Made by a program: the position numbers and the translations under genes. Positions 23,239-36,837 of a stretch of 64,000 nucleotides of DNA are shown here, piece after piece; within the stretch, counting starts at the first letter, position 1, and each line of letters begins with the position of its first letter. The notes beneath the pieces are model-generated. The model saw only the letters and a program-made list of their open reading frames with translations. It did no database searches and was not told where the DNA came from. Source of the DNA: Megalopta genalis (taxonomy: Eukaryota; Arthropoda; Insecta; Hymenoptera; Halictidae); contig NW_027476304.1 in NCBI RefSeq assembly GCF_051020955.1, positions 124,001-188,000 on the forward strand, read 5' to 3'.

Positions 23239-26020
23239 CTAAATCATTTATTTCGCATGGATTTGAAGCTAAACCTTCCACATTTGCATTGATTTGAAGC
23301 TAAATCTTGTGTTTCGCTTGAATTTGAAACTAAACCTTCTCCATCGCATTGATTTGAAGCTAAATCATGTATTTTGCATGGATTTGATGCTAACTCGTTT
23401 GTTTCCCCTGCATTTGAAGCTATATCAGTTATATCGCAAGTATCTGATGCTAAATCATTTGTTTCGCATGGATTTGAATCTAAACCTTCTACATCGCATT
23501 GATTTTCAGCTAAATCATTTCTTTAGCATGGATTTGAAGCTAACTCGTTCGTTTCGCCCGCATTTGATGCTATATCACTTATATCGCAATTATCTGAAGC
23601 TAAATCATTTGTTACGCATGGATTTGAAGCTAAAACTTCTAAATCGCATTTATTTGAAGCTAAATCGTGTGATTCTCTTGCATATGATGCTAACTCGTTT
23701 GTTTCGTCTGCATTTGAAGCTATATCACTTACATCCCAAGTGTTTGAAGCTAAATCATTTATTTCGCATGGATTTGATGCTAATCCTACTACATCGCATT
23801 GATTTGAAGCTAAGCCTTCTACATCGCATTGGTTTGAAGCTCAGTCATGTGTTTCGCATGGAGTTGGATGTAGCTCGTTTGTTTCCCCTGCATTTGAAGC
23901 TATATCACTTATATCCCAATTGTTTGAAGCTAACTCATTTGTTTCGCTTGGATTTGAAGCTAAACCTTCTACATCGTATTAATTTGAAGCTAAATCATGT
24001 GTTTCGCTTGGATTTGAAGCTAAACCTTCTGCATCGCATTGATTTGAAGCTAAATCATGTGTTTTGCATGGACTTGATGCTAACTCGTTCGTTTCCCCTG
24101 CATTTGAAGCTATATCAATTATACCCCATGTGTTTGAAGCTAAATCATTTGTTTCGCATGTATTTGAAGGCAAACCTTATACATCGCATTGATTTGAAGC
24201 TAAATCACGTGTTTCGCTTGGATATGAAGCGAAATCGTTTGTTTCGTCTGCATTTGAAGCTATATCACGTACAGCCCAAGTGTTTGAAGCTAAATCATTT
24301 ATTTCGCATGTATTTGAAGATAAACCTTCTACATCGCATTGATTTGCAGCTAAATCACTTGCTTCGCATGTATTTGAGGCTATCACGTTTGTTTCTCCTG
24401 CATTTGAATCTATATCACTTCTATCGCAAGTATCTGAACCTAAATCATTTGTTTCGCATGGATGTGAAGCTAAGCCTGCTACTTCGTATTGATATGAAGC
24501 TAATTCATGTGTTTCGCTTGGAGTTGGATGTAGCTCGTTTGTTTCCTCTGCATATGAAGCTATATCACTTATATCGCAAAGTATCTGAAGCTAAATCATT
24601 TGTTTCGCATGGTTTTGAAGCTAAGCCTTCTACTTCGCACTGATTTGGAGCTAGATCATGTGTTTCGCTTGGATGTGAAGCTAACTCGTTTGTTTCGTCT
24701 GCATTTGAAGCTATATCACTTATATCGCAAGTATCTGAACCTAAGTCATTTGGTTCGCATGTATTTGAAGCTAAACCTTTTTACATCACATTGATTTGAA
24801 GCTAAATCATGTGTTTTGCATGGATTTGATGCTAACTCGTTAGTTTCGACGGCATTTGGAGCTATAAAACTTATATCGCAAGTATCTGAATCTAAATCAT
24901 TTGTTTCGCATGGATTTGAAGCTAAGCCTTCTACTTCGTATCGATTTGAAGATAAATGATATGTATCGCATGGATTTTGAAGCCAACTCGTTTGATTCGT
25001 CAGCATTTGAAGCTATATCACTTATATCTCAATTGTTTGAAGCTAAATCATTTGTTTCGCATAGATTTGAATCTAAACCTTCTACATCGCATTGATTTGA
25101 AGCTAAATCATGTGATTTGCGTGTATTTGAAGCTAACTGGTTTGCTTCGGCTGCATTTAAAGCTATATCACTTATATCTCAATTGTTTGAAGCTAAATCA
25201 TTTGTTTCGCATGGATTTGAAGCTAAACCTTCTGCACAGGCATTTATTTGAAGCTAAATCATGTGTTTTGCATGGATTTGATGCTAACTCGTTAGTTTCG
25301 ACGGCTTTTGGAGCTATATCACTTATATCGCAAGTATCTGAATCTAAATCATTTGTTTCGCATGGATTTGAATCTAAACCTTCTACATCGCATTGATTTG
25401 AAGCTAAATCATGTGATTCGCATGGATTTGAAGCTAACTCGTTTGCTTCGGCTGCATTTGAAGCTATATCACTTATACCTCAATTGTTTGAAGCTAAATC
25501 ATTTGTTTCGCATGGATTTGAAGCTAAACCTTCTGCATCGCATTGATTTGAAGCTAAATCATGTGTTTTGCATGGATTTGATGCTAACTCGTTCGTTTCC
25601 CCTGCATTTGAAGCTATATCAATTATACCCCATGTGTTTGAAGCTAAATCATTTGTTTCGCATGTATTTGAAGGCAAACCTTCTACATCGCATTGATTAG
25701 AAGCTAAACCTTCTACATCGCATTGGTTTGAAGCTCAGTCATGTGTTTCGCATGGAGTTGGATGTAGCTCGTTTGTTTCCCCTGCATATGAAGCTATATC
25801 ACTTATATCCCAATTGTTTGAAGCTAAATCATTTGTTTCGCTTGGATTTGAAGCTAAACCTTCTACATCGTATTAATTTGAAGCTAAATCATGTGTTTCG
25901 CTTGGATTTGAAGCTAAACCTTCTGCATCGCATGGATTTGAAGCTAACTCGTTAGTTTCGCCTGCATTTGAAGCTATATCACTTATATCGCAAGTGTTTG
26001 AACTTAAATCATTTGTTTCG
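23239..26020 (+). repeat. Copy 2 of the ~2.9-kb segmental duplication
   Basis: Partner of 16,681-19,636, one 150-bp HOR shorter. It includes a second 449-codon open frame (23,294-24,643), which is a passive copy. The match ends near 26,020, where copy 1 has AAGCCTTCTACTTCGTAT and this copy has AAACCTTCTACATCGCAT. Confidence 0.84.
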
Positions 26021-26622
26021 CTTGGATTTGAAGCTAAACCTTCTACATCGCATTGATTTGAAGCTAAATCATGTGATTCGCTTGGATTTGAAGCTAACTC
26101 GTTTGCTTCGGCTGCATTTGATGCTATATCACTTACATCCCAAGTGTTTGAAGCTAAATCATTTATTTCGCATGGATTTGAAGCTAAACCTTCTACATCG
26201 CATTGATTTGAAGCTAAATCATGTGTTTCGCTTGAATTTGAAACTAAACCTTCTCCATCGCATTGATTTGAAGCTAAATCATGTGTTTTGCATGGATTTG
26301 ATGCTAACTCGTTTTTTCCCCTTCATTTGAAGCTATATCACTTATATCGCAAGAATCTGAACCTAAATCATTTGTTTCGCATGGATTTGTAGCTAAGCCT
26401 TCTACTTCGTATCGAATTGAAGCTAAATGAAATGTATCGCATGGATTTGAAGCTAACTCGTTTGATTCGTCTGCATTTGAAGCTATATCTCTTACATCCC
26501 AAGTGTTTCAAGCTAAATCATTTATTTCGCATGGCTTTGAAGCTAAGCCTTCAACTTCGCATTGAATTGAAGCTAAATCATGTGTTTCGCATGGATTTGA
26601 AGCTAACTCGTTAGTTTCGCCT
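26020..26622 (+). repeat. Type 2 HOR stretch
   Basis: This is a short type 2 stretch related to about 12,560-12,990, sharing the AAATGAAATGTATCGC monomer and the CTTACATCCCAAGTG monomer. No gene is visible. Confidence 0.75.
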
Positions 26623-27861
26623 GAATTTGAAACTAGATCATGTTTATCACAAGTATCAAAAGGTAAGCCATTTGTTTCGTTAGAATATGTAGCTAAACCA
26701 TGTGTTTCGCATGAATTTCAAGCTAAATCATGTGTTTCGCATGGATTTGATGCTAACTCGTTTGTTTCGCCTGCATTTGTAGCTAAGCCTTTAACTTCGC
26801 ATTGAATTGAAGCTAAATCATGTGTTTCGCATGGATTTGAAGCTAACTCGTTTGTTCCTCGTGCATTTGAATCTATATCACTTATATCGCAAGTATCTGA
26901 ATTTAAATCATTTGATTCGCATGGATTTGAAGCTAACTCGTTTGTTTCGCCTGCATTTGAAGCTAAATCATGTATATGACAAGTATTTAAACTTAAACTA
27001 TTTGTTTCGCATGGATTCGAAGGTAAGCCTTCTACTTCGCATTGATTTGAAGATAAATCATGTGTTTCGCATGGATTTAAAACAAACTCGCTTGTTTCGC
27101 ATGCATTTTAAGCTAAATCACGTATATCACAAGTATTTGAAGCTGAACCATTTGTTTCGCATGAATATTAATCTAAACCATGTGCTTCGCATGCATTTGA
27201 TGCTAAATCATGTCTTTGGCTTGGATTTGAAGTTATGTCGTTTGGTTCGCATGCAGTTGAAGCTAAATCATGTATATCACATGTATTTGAAGCAAAAGCA
27301 TTTGACCGCATGGATTTGAAGCTAAGCCTTCTACTTCGCATTGATTAGAACCGGAATCATTTCTTTCGCTTGAATTTGAAGCTAACACGTTTCTGTCATG
27401 TGCAGTGGAAGCTAAATCATGTATATCACAAGTATTTGAAGCTGGACAATTTGTTTCGCATGAATATTAAGCTAAACCAAGTGTTTCGAATGAATGTGAA
27501 GCTAAACCATGTGTTCCGCATGGATTTGAAGCTATCTCGTTTGTTTCGCCTGCATTTGTAGCTAAATCATGTATATCACAAGTATTTAAATCTAAACTAT
27601 ATGTTTCGCATGGATTCGAAGATAAGCGTTCTACTTCGCATTGATTTGAAGCTAAATCATATGTTTCGCAAGGATTTGAAGCTAAGCTTTCTACTTCGCA
27701 ATGATTTGAAGCTAAATCACGTGTTTCGCATGAATTTGAAGCTAACTCGTTTGTTTCACATGCAGTTGAAGCTAAATCATGTATATCACATGTATTTGAA
27801 GCTAAACGATTTGATTCGAATGGATTTGACGCTGAGCCTTCTACTTCGCATTGATTTGAAG
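26623..27861 (+). repeat. Copy 2 of the ~1.24-kb segmental duplication
   Basis: Partner of 22,000-23,238. To its right the array continues as type 1, so this locus is the more likely source and the copy within type 2 array the more likely insert. That direction is inference. Confidence 0.8.
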
Positions 27862-27982
27862 CTGAATCATGTGTTTTGCTTGAATTTGAAGCTAACACGT
27901 TTGTTTCACATGCAGTTGAAGCTAAATCATGTATAAAACAAGTATTTGATTCCAAACTATACGTTTCGCATGGATTTGAAAC

Positions 27983-28981
27983 TTAGCCTTGTACTTCGCA
28001 TTGATTTGAAGATAAACCATTTGTTTCGCATGGATTCGAAAAACAGCCTTCTATTTCGCATTGATTTGAAGCTAAATCATGTGTTTCGCATGGATTTGAA
28101 GCTAACACGTTTGATTCGCATGCAGTTGAAGCCAAATCATGTATCTCACATGTATTTGAAGCTAAACCATTTGATTCGCATGGATTTGAAGCTGAGCCTT
28201 CTACTTCGCATTGGTTTGAAGCTAAACCATGTGTTTCGAATGAATTTGAAACTAAACCATGTGTTCCGCATGAATTTGTAACTAACTCGTTTGTTTCACA
28301 TGCAGTTGAAGCTAAATCATGTATATCACAAGTATTTGAAGCTAAGCCATTTGTTTCGCGTGGATTCGAAGATAAGCCTTCTACTTCGCTTTGATTTGAA
28401 GCTAAATCATGTGATTCACTTGGATATGTGGCTAACTCATTTGTTTCGCATTCATTTGCCAAATCATGTATATCACAAACATTTGAAGCTAAACCATTTG
28501 ATTCGCATGGATTCGAAGATAAGCCTTCTACTTCGCATTGATTTGAAGCTAAATCATGTCTTTGGCTTGGATTTGAAGCTATCTCGTTTGGTTCGCATGC
28601 AGTTGAAGCTAAATCATGTATATCACAAGTATTTAAATCTAAACTATTTGTTTCGCATGGATTCGAAGGTAAGACTACTTCGTCGCATTGATTGGTAGCT
28701 AAATCATGTGTTTCGCATGGATTTACAACAAACTCGTTTGTTTCACATGCAGTTGAAGCTAAATCATGTATATCAAAAGTAGTTGAAGCTGAACTATTTG
28801 TTTCGCATGGATTCGAATATATGCCTACTACTTCGCACTGATTTGAAGCTAAATCATGTCTTTGGCTTGGATTTGAAGCTATCTCGTTTGTTTCGCATGC
28901 AGTTGAAGTTAAATCATGTATATCACATGTATTTGAAGCTGAACCATTTGATACACATGGATTTGACGCTGAGCCTTCCAC
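27983..28981 (-). other. Longest minus-strand open frame (332 codons), acidic Cys decapeptides; repeat-derived
   Basis: This is the best minus-strand open stretch. It reads as about 33 decapeptides of the form S-N-x-C-[ED]-x-x-[DEG]-L-A, such as SNPCETNGLA, SNTCDIHDLA, STACETNELA, SNPSQRHDLA and SNQCEVEGLA. The product would be acidic, with a Cys in most units, and has no signal peptide, membrane segment or recognised domain. The same frame is open in the HOR consensus elsewhere but is broken by stops (for example where AGCTTAATC occurs on the + strand) and by indels. The Met start is an internal repeat codon. Regularly spaced Cys, Asn and acidic residues look protein-like, but I see no promoter, unique N-terminus or splice context to support a gene. 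Confidence 0.5.
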
Positions 28982-29940
28982 TTCGTATTGATTTGAAGCT
29001 GACTCATGTGTTTCGCATGAATTTGAAGCTAACTCGTTTGTTTCACATGCAGTTGAAGCTAAATCATGTATATCAAAAGTATTTGATGCTGAAATATTTG
29101 TTTCGCATGGATTCGAAGATAATCCTTCTACTTCGCATAGATTTGAAGCTAAATCATGTCTTTGGCTTGAATTTGAAGCTATCTCGTTTGGTTCGCATGC
29201 AGTTGCAGCTAAACCATGTATATCAAAAGTATTTGAAGCTGAACTATTTGTTTCGCATGGATTCGAAGATAAGCCTTCTACTTCGCATTGATTTGAAGCT
29301 AAATCATGTCTTTCGCATGGATTTGAAGCTATCTCGTTTGGATCGCATGCAGTTGAAGCTAAATCATGTATATCACATGTATTTGAATCTGAACCATTTG
29401 ATTCGCTTGAATTTGAAGCTGAGCCTTCTACTTCGCATTGATTTGAAGCTAAACCATGTGTTTCGAATGAATTTGAAACTAAACCATGTGTTTCGCATGA
29501 ATTTGAAGCTAACTCGTTTGTTTCACATGCAGTTGTAGCTAAATCATGTATATCAAAAGTACTTGAAGCCGAACCATTTTTTTCGCATGAATATTAAGCT
29601 AAGACATGTGTTTCGAATGAATTTGAAGCTAAATCATGTGTTTCTCATGGATTTGAAGCTAACACGTTTGTTTCCCATGCAGTTGAAGCTAAATCATGTA
29701 TATCACAAGTATTTGAAGCAAAAGCATTTGGCCGCATGGATTTGAAGCTAAGCCTTCTACTTCGCATTGATTAGAACCAGAATCATTTTTTTCGCTTGAA
29801 TTTGAAGCTAACACGTTTGTGTCATGTGCAGTGGAAGCTAAATCATGTATATCACAAGTATTTGAAGCTGGACCATTTGTTTCGCATGAATATTAAGCTA
29901 AACCATGTGTTTCGAATGAATTTGAAACTAAACCATGTGT

Positions 29941-30540
29941 TCCGCATGGATTTGAAGCAAACTCGTTTGTTTCGCATGCATTTGAAGCTAAATCATGTAT
30001 ATCACATGTATTTGAAGCTAAACCATTTGATTCGCATGGATTTGAAGCTGAGCCTTATTCTTCGCATTGATTTGAAGCTGAATCATGTGTTTCGCATGAA
30101 TTTGAAGCTAACTCGTTTGTTTCACATGCAGTTGTAGCTAAATCATGTATATCAAAAGTACTTGAAGCTGAACCATTTTTTTCGCATGAATATTAAGCCA
30201 AGACATGTGTTTCGAATGAATTTGAAGCTAAACCATGTGTTCCGCATGGATTTGAAGCTAACTCGTTTGTTTCGCATGCATTTGAAGCTAAATCATGTAT
30301 ATCACATGTATTTGAAGCTAAACCATTTGATTCGCATGGATTTGAAGCTGAGCCTTATTCTTCGCATTGATTTGAAGCTGAATCATGTGTTTCGCATGAA
30401 TTTGAAGCTAACTCGTTTGTTTCACATGCAGTTGTAGCTAAATCATGTATATCAAAAGTACTTGAAGCTGAACCATTTTTTTCGCATGAATATTAAGCCA
30501 AGACATGTGTTTCGAATGAATTTGAAGCTAAATCATGTGT
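29941..30540 (+). repeat. Tandem pair of 300-bp units (two HORs each)
   Basis: Positions 29,941-30,240 and 30,241-30,540 match at offset 300, nearly base for base from about 30,000 onward. The unit is two 150-bp HORs. A related copy of its left boundary (AGTACTTGAAGC followed by CATTTTTTTCGC) is near 29,560, suggesting that the unit was copied more than once. Confidence 0.8.
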
Positions 30541-32799
30541 TTCGCATGGATTTGAAGCTAACACGTTTGTTTCACATGCAGTTGAAGCTGAATCATGAAT
30601 ATCACAAGTATTTGAAGCTGGACCATTTGTTTCGCATGAATATTAATCTAAACCATGTGTTTCGAATGAATTTGAAGCTAAATCTTGTGTTTCGCATGGA
30701 TTTGAAGCTAACTCGTTTGTTTCACATGCAGTTGAAGCTAAATCATGTATATCAAAAGTATTTGAAGCTGAACTATTTGTTTCGCATGGATTCGAAGATA
30801 AGCCTTCTACTTCGCACTGATTTGAAGCTAAATCATGTCTTTGGCTTGGATTTGAAGCTATCTCGATTGGTTCGCATGCAGTTGAAGCTAAATCATGTAT
30901 ATCACATGTATTTGAAGCTAAACCATTTGATTCGCATGGATTTGACGCTGAGCCTTCTACTTCGCAATGATTTGAAGCTAAATCATGTGTTTCGTATGAA
31001 TTTGAAGCTAACTCGTTTCTTTCACATGCAGTTGAAGCTAAATCATGTATAAAACAAGTATTTGATTCCAAACTATACGTTTCGCATGGATTTGAAACTT
31101 AGCCTTGTACTTCGCATTGATTTGAAGATAAACCATTTGTTTCGCATGGATTCGAAAAACAGCCTTCTACTTCGCATTGATTTGAAGCTAAATCATGTGT
31201 TTCGCATGGATTTGAAGCTAACACGTTTGATTCGCATGCAGTTGAAGCCAAATCATGTATCTCACAAGTATTAGAAGCTAAACCATTTGATTCGCATGGA
31301 TTTGAAGCTGAGCCTTCTACTTCGCATTGGTTTGAAGCTAAACCATGTGTTTCGAATGAATTTGAAACTAAACCATGTGTTCCGCATGAATTTGTAACTA
31401 ACTCGTTTGTTTCACATGCAGTTGAAGCTAAATCATGTATATTAAAAGTATTTGAAGCTGAACTATTTGGTTCGCATGGATTCGAAGATAAGCCATCTAC
31501 TTCGCATTGATTTGAAGCTAAATCATGTCTTTGGCTTGGATTTGAAGCTATCTCGTTTGGTTCGCATGCTGTTGAAGCTAAATCATGTATATCACATGTA
31601 TTTGAAGCTCAAGCATTTCATCGCATGGATTTGAAGCTAAGCCTTCTATTTCGCATTGATTAGAAGCGGAATCATGTTTTTCGCTTGAATTTGAAGCTAA
31701 CACGTTTGTGTCATGTGCAGTTTAAGCTCAATCAAGTATATCACAAGTATTTGAAGCTGGACCATTAGTTTCGCATGAATATTAAGCTAAACCATGTGTT
31801 TCGAATGAATTTGAAGCTAAACCATGTGTTCCGCATGGATTCGAAAATCAGCATTCTACTTCGCATTGATTAGAAGCTAAATCATGTCTTTCGCATGGAT
31901 TTGAAGCTATCTCGTTTGGATCGCATGCAGTTGAAGCTAAATCATGTATATCACATGTATTTGAAGCAATAGCATTTGATCGCATGGATTTGAAGCTAAG
32001 CCTTCTACTTCGCATTGATTAGAACCGGAATCATTTTTTTGGCTTCAATTTGAAGGTAACACGTTTGTGTCATGTGCAGTGGTAGCTAAATCATGTATAT
32101 CACAAGTATTTGAAGCTGAACCATTTGTTTCGCATGAATATTAAGCTAAACCATGCGTTTCGAATGAATTTGAAGCTAAATCATGTGTTTCGCATGAATT
32201 TGAAGCTAACTCGTTTGTTTCACATGCAGTTGAAGCTAAATCATGTATATCAAAAGTAGTTGAAGCTGAACTATTTGTTTCGAATGGATTCGAATATATG
32301 CCTTCTACCGCGCACTGATTTGAAGCTAAATCATGTCTTTGGCTTGGATTTGAAGCTATCTGGTTTGGATCGCATGCAGTTGAAGCTAAATCATGTATAT
32401 CACATGTATTTGAAGCTAAACCATTTGATTCGCATGGATTTGACGCTGAGCCTTCTACTTCGCAATGATTTGAAGCTAAATCATGTGTTTCGTATGAATT
32501 TGAAGCTAACTCGTTTATTTCACATGCAGTTGAAGCTAAATCATGTATATCAAAAGTATTTGAAGCTGAACTATTTGTTTCGCATGGATTCGAATATATG
32601 CCTTCTACTTCGCACTGATTTGAAGCTAAATCATGTCTTTGGCTTGGATTTGAAGCTATCTCGTTTGGTTCGCATGCTGTTGAAGCTAAATCATGTATAT
32701 CACATGTATTTGAAGCTCAAGCATTTCATCGCATGGATTTGAAGCTAAGCCTTCTATTTCGCATTGAGTAGAAGCGGAATCATGTTTTTCGCTTGAATT

Positions 32800-34264
32800 T
32801 GAAGCTAACACGTTTGTGTCATGTGCAGTGGTAGCTAAATCATGTATATCACAAGTATTTGAAGCTGGACCATTTGTTTCGCATGAATATTAAGCTAAAC
32901 CATGCGTTTCGAATGAATTTGAAGCTAAATCATGTGTTTCGCATGAATTTGAAGCTAACTCGTTTGTTTCACATGCAGTTGAAGCTAAATCATGTATATC
33001 AAATGTAGTTGAAGCTGAACTATTTGTTTCGAATGGATTCGAATATATGCCTTCTACCTCGCACTGATTTGAAGCTAAATTATGTCTTTGGCTTGGATTC
33101 GAAGCTATCTCGTTTGGTTCGCATGCAGTTGAAGCTAAATCATGTATATCACACGTATTTGAAGCTAAAGCATTTCATCGCATGGATTTGAAGCTAAGCC
33201 TTCTACTTCGCATTGATTTGAAGCTGAATCATGTGTTTCACATTGTTTTAAAGCTAACTCGTTTGTTTCGCATGCAGTTCGAGCTAAATCATGTATATCA
33301 TATGTATATGAAGCTAAACCATTTTATCGCATGGATTTGACGCTGAGCCTTCTACTTCTCATTGATTTGAAGCTGAATCATGTGTTTCGCATGAATTTTT
33401 AGCTAACTCGTTTGTTTCACATGCAGTTGAAGCTAAATCATGTATATCAAAAGTATTTGAAGCTGAACTATTTGTTTCGCATGGATTCGAAGATATGCCT
33501 TCTACTTCGCACTGATTTGAAGATAAATCATGTCTTTGGCTTGGATTTGAAGCTATCTCGTTTGGATCGCATGCAGTTGAACTAAATCATGTATATCACA
33601 TGTATTTGAAGCTAAACCATTTGATTCGCATGGATTTGACGCTGAGCCTTCTACTTCGCAATGATTTGAAGCTAAATCATGTGTTTCGTATGAATTTGAA
33701 GCTAACTCGTTTGTTTCACATGCAGTTGAAGCTAAATCATGTATATCAAATCTATTTGAAGCTGAACTATTTGTTTCGCATGGATTCGAATATATGCCTT
33801 CTACTTCGCACTGATTTGAAGCTAAATCATGTCTTTGGCTTGGATTTGAAGCTATCTCGTTTCGTTCGCATGCTGTTGAAGCTAAATCATGTATATCACA
33901 TGTATTTGAAGCTAAAGCATTTCATCGCATGGATTTGAAGCTAAGCCGTCTATTTCGCATTGATTAGAAGCGGAATCATGTTTTTCGCTTGAATTTGAAG
34001 CTAACACGTTTGTGTCATGTGCAGTTTAAGCTAAATCATGTATATCACAAGTATTTGAAGCTGCACTATTAGTTTCGCATGAATATTAAGCTAAACGATG
34101 TGTTTCGAATGAATTTGAAGATAAACCATGTGTTCCGCATGGATTCGAAAATTAGCATTCTACTTCGCATTGATTTGAAGCTAAATCATGTCTTTCGCAT
34201 GGATTTGAAGCGATCTCGTTTGGATCGCATGCAGTTGAAGCTAAATCATGTATATCACATGTAT
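32800..34264 (+). repeat. Copy 1 of a ~1.46-kb duplication (offset 2,214-2,215)
   Basis: The block matches 35,014-36,479 at offset 2,214, and at 2,215 after a 1-bp loss near 33,582 in this copy. The region 31,450-36,480 as a whole has a loose super-period of about 750 bp (five HORs). For example the AGTAGTTGAAGCTGAAC monomer occurs near 32,257 and 33,006. A separate match joins about 31,620-32,250 to 34,581-35,210 at offset about 2,961. Confidence 0.78.
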
Positions 34265-35013
34265 TTGAAGCTAAACCATTTGATTCGCATGGATTTGACG
34301 CTGAGCCTTCTACTTCGCAATGATTTGAAGCTAAATCATGTGTTTCGTATGAATTTGAAGCTAACTCGTTTATTTCACATGCAGTTGAAGCTAAATCATG
34401 TATATCAAAAGTATTTGAAGCTGAACTATTTGTTTCGCATGGATTCGAATATATGCCTTCTACTTCGCACTGATTTGAAGCTAAATCATGTCTTTGGCTT
34501 GGATTTGAAGCTATCTCGTTTGGTTCGCATGCTGTTGAAGCTAAATCATGTATATCACATGTATTTGAAGCTCAAGCATTTCATCGCATGGATTTGAAGC
34601 TAAGCCTTCTATTTCGCATTGATTAGAAGCGGAATCATGTTTTTCGCTTGAATTTGAAGCTAACACGTTTGTGTCATGTGCAGTTTAAGCTAAATCATGT
34701 ATATCACAAGTATTTAAAGCTGGACCATTAGTTTCGCATGAATATTAAGCTAAACCATGTGTTTCGAATGAATTTGAAGCTAAACCATGTGTTCCGCATG
34801 GATTCGAAAATCAGCATTCTACTTCGCATTGATTAGAAGCTAAATCATGTCTTTCGCATGGATTTGAAGCTATCTTGTTTGGATCGCATGCAGTTGAAGC
34901 TAAATCATGTATATCACATGTATTTGAAGCAAAAGCATTTGATCGCATGGATATGAAGCTAAGCCTTCTACTTCGCATTGATTAGAACCGGAATCATTTT
35001 TTTGGCTTCAATT

Positions 35014-36479
35014 TGAAGCTAACACGTTTGTGTCATGTGCAGTGGTAGCTAAATCATGTATATCACAAGTATTTGAAGCTGGACCATTTGTTTCGCATGA
35101 ATATTAAGCTAAACCATGCGTTTCGAATGAATTTGAAGCTAAATCATGTGTTTCGCATGAATTTGAAGCTAACTCGTTTGTTTCACATGCAGTTGAAGCT
35201 AAATCATGTATATCAAATGTAGTTGAAGCTGAACTATTTGTTTCGAATGGATTCGAATATATGCCTTCTACCTCGCACTGATTTGAAGCTAAATCATGTC
35301 TTTGGCTTGGATTCGAAGCTATCTCGTTTGGTTCGCATGCAGTTGAAGCTAAATCATGTATATCACATGTATTTGAAGCTAAAGCATTTCATCGCATGGA
35401 TTTGAAGCTAAGCCTTCTACTTCGCATTGATTTGAAGCTGAATCATGTGTTTCACATTGTTTTAAAGCTAACTCGTTTGTTTCGCATGCAGTTCAAGCTA
35501 AATCATGTATATCATATGTATATGAAGCTAAACCATTTTATCGCATGGATTTGACGCTGAGCCTTCTACTTCTCATAGATTTGAAGCTGAATCATGTGTT
35601 TCGCATGAATTTTTAGCTAACTCGTTTGTTTCACATGCAGTTGAAGCTAAATCATGTATATCAAAAGTATTTGAAGCTGAACTATTTGTTTCGCATGGAT
35701 TCGAAGATATGCCTTCTACTTCGCACTGATTTGAAGATAAATCATGTCTTTGGCTTGGATTTGAAGCTATCTCGTTTGGATCGCATGCAGTTGAAGCTAA
35801 ATCATGTATATCACATGTATTTGAAGCTAAACCATTTGATTCGCATGGATTTGACGCTGAGCCTTCTACTTCGCAATGATTTGAAGCTAAATCATGTGTT
35901 TCGTATGAATTTGAAGCTAACTCGTTTATTTCACATGCAGTTGAAGCTAAATCATGTATATCAAAAGTATTTGAAGCTGAACTATTTGTTTCGCATGGAT
36001 TCGAATATATGCCTTCTACTTCGCACTGATTTGAAGCTGAATCATGTCTTTGGCTTGGATTTGTAGCTATCTCGTTTGGTTCGCATGCTGTTGAAGCTAA
36101 ATCATGTATATCACATGTATTTGAAGCTAAAGCATTTCATCGCATGGATTTGAAGCTAAGCCGTCTATTTCGCATTGATTAGAAGCGGAATCATGTTTTT
36201 CGCTTGAATTTGAAGCTAACACGTTTGTGTCATGTGCAGTTTAAGCTAAATCATGTATATCACAAGTATTTGAAGCTGAACCATTAGTTTCGCATGAATA
36301 TTAAGCTAAACGATGTGTTTCGAATGAATTTGAAGATAAACCATGTGTTCCGCATGGATTCGAAAATTAGCATTCTACTTCGCATTGATTTGAAGCTAAA
36401 TCATGTCTTTCGCATGGATTTGAAGCGATCTCGTTTGGATCGCATGCAGTTGAAGCTAAATCATGTATATCACATGTAT
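35014..36479 (+). repeat. Copy 2 of the ~1.46-kb duplication
   Basis: Partner of 32,800-34,264. The match ends near 36,479, where this copy switches to the GCTGAACCATTTG / GATGAGCCTTATTC variant that resembles 30,000-30,540. That makes this a mosaic junction. Confidence 0.78.
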
Positions 36480-36837
36480 TTGAAGCTGAACCATTTGATT
36501 CGCATGGATTTGAAGATGAGCCTTATTCATCGCATTGATTTGAAGCTGAATCATGTGTTTCGCATGAATTTGAAGCTAACTCGTTTGTTCCACATGCAGT
36601 TGTAGCTAAATCATGTATATCAAAAGTACTTGAAGCTGAACCATTTTTTTCGCATGAATATTAAGCCAAGACATGTGTTTCGAATGAATTTGAAGCTAAA
36701 TCATGTGTTTCGCATGGATTTGAAGCTAACACGTTTGTTTCACATGCAGTTGAAGCTGAATCATGTATATCACAAGTATTTGAAGCTGGACCATTTGTTT
36801 CGCATGAATATTAATCTAAACCATGTGTTTCGAATGA

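Noticed and set aside
27983..28981. Calling the minus-strand decapeptide frame a gene
   Set aside because: It is open for at most 332 codons and is interrupted throughout the array by stops and indels. The regular Cys and acidic pattern is noted as a finding, but gene status is not supported.
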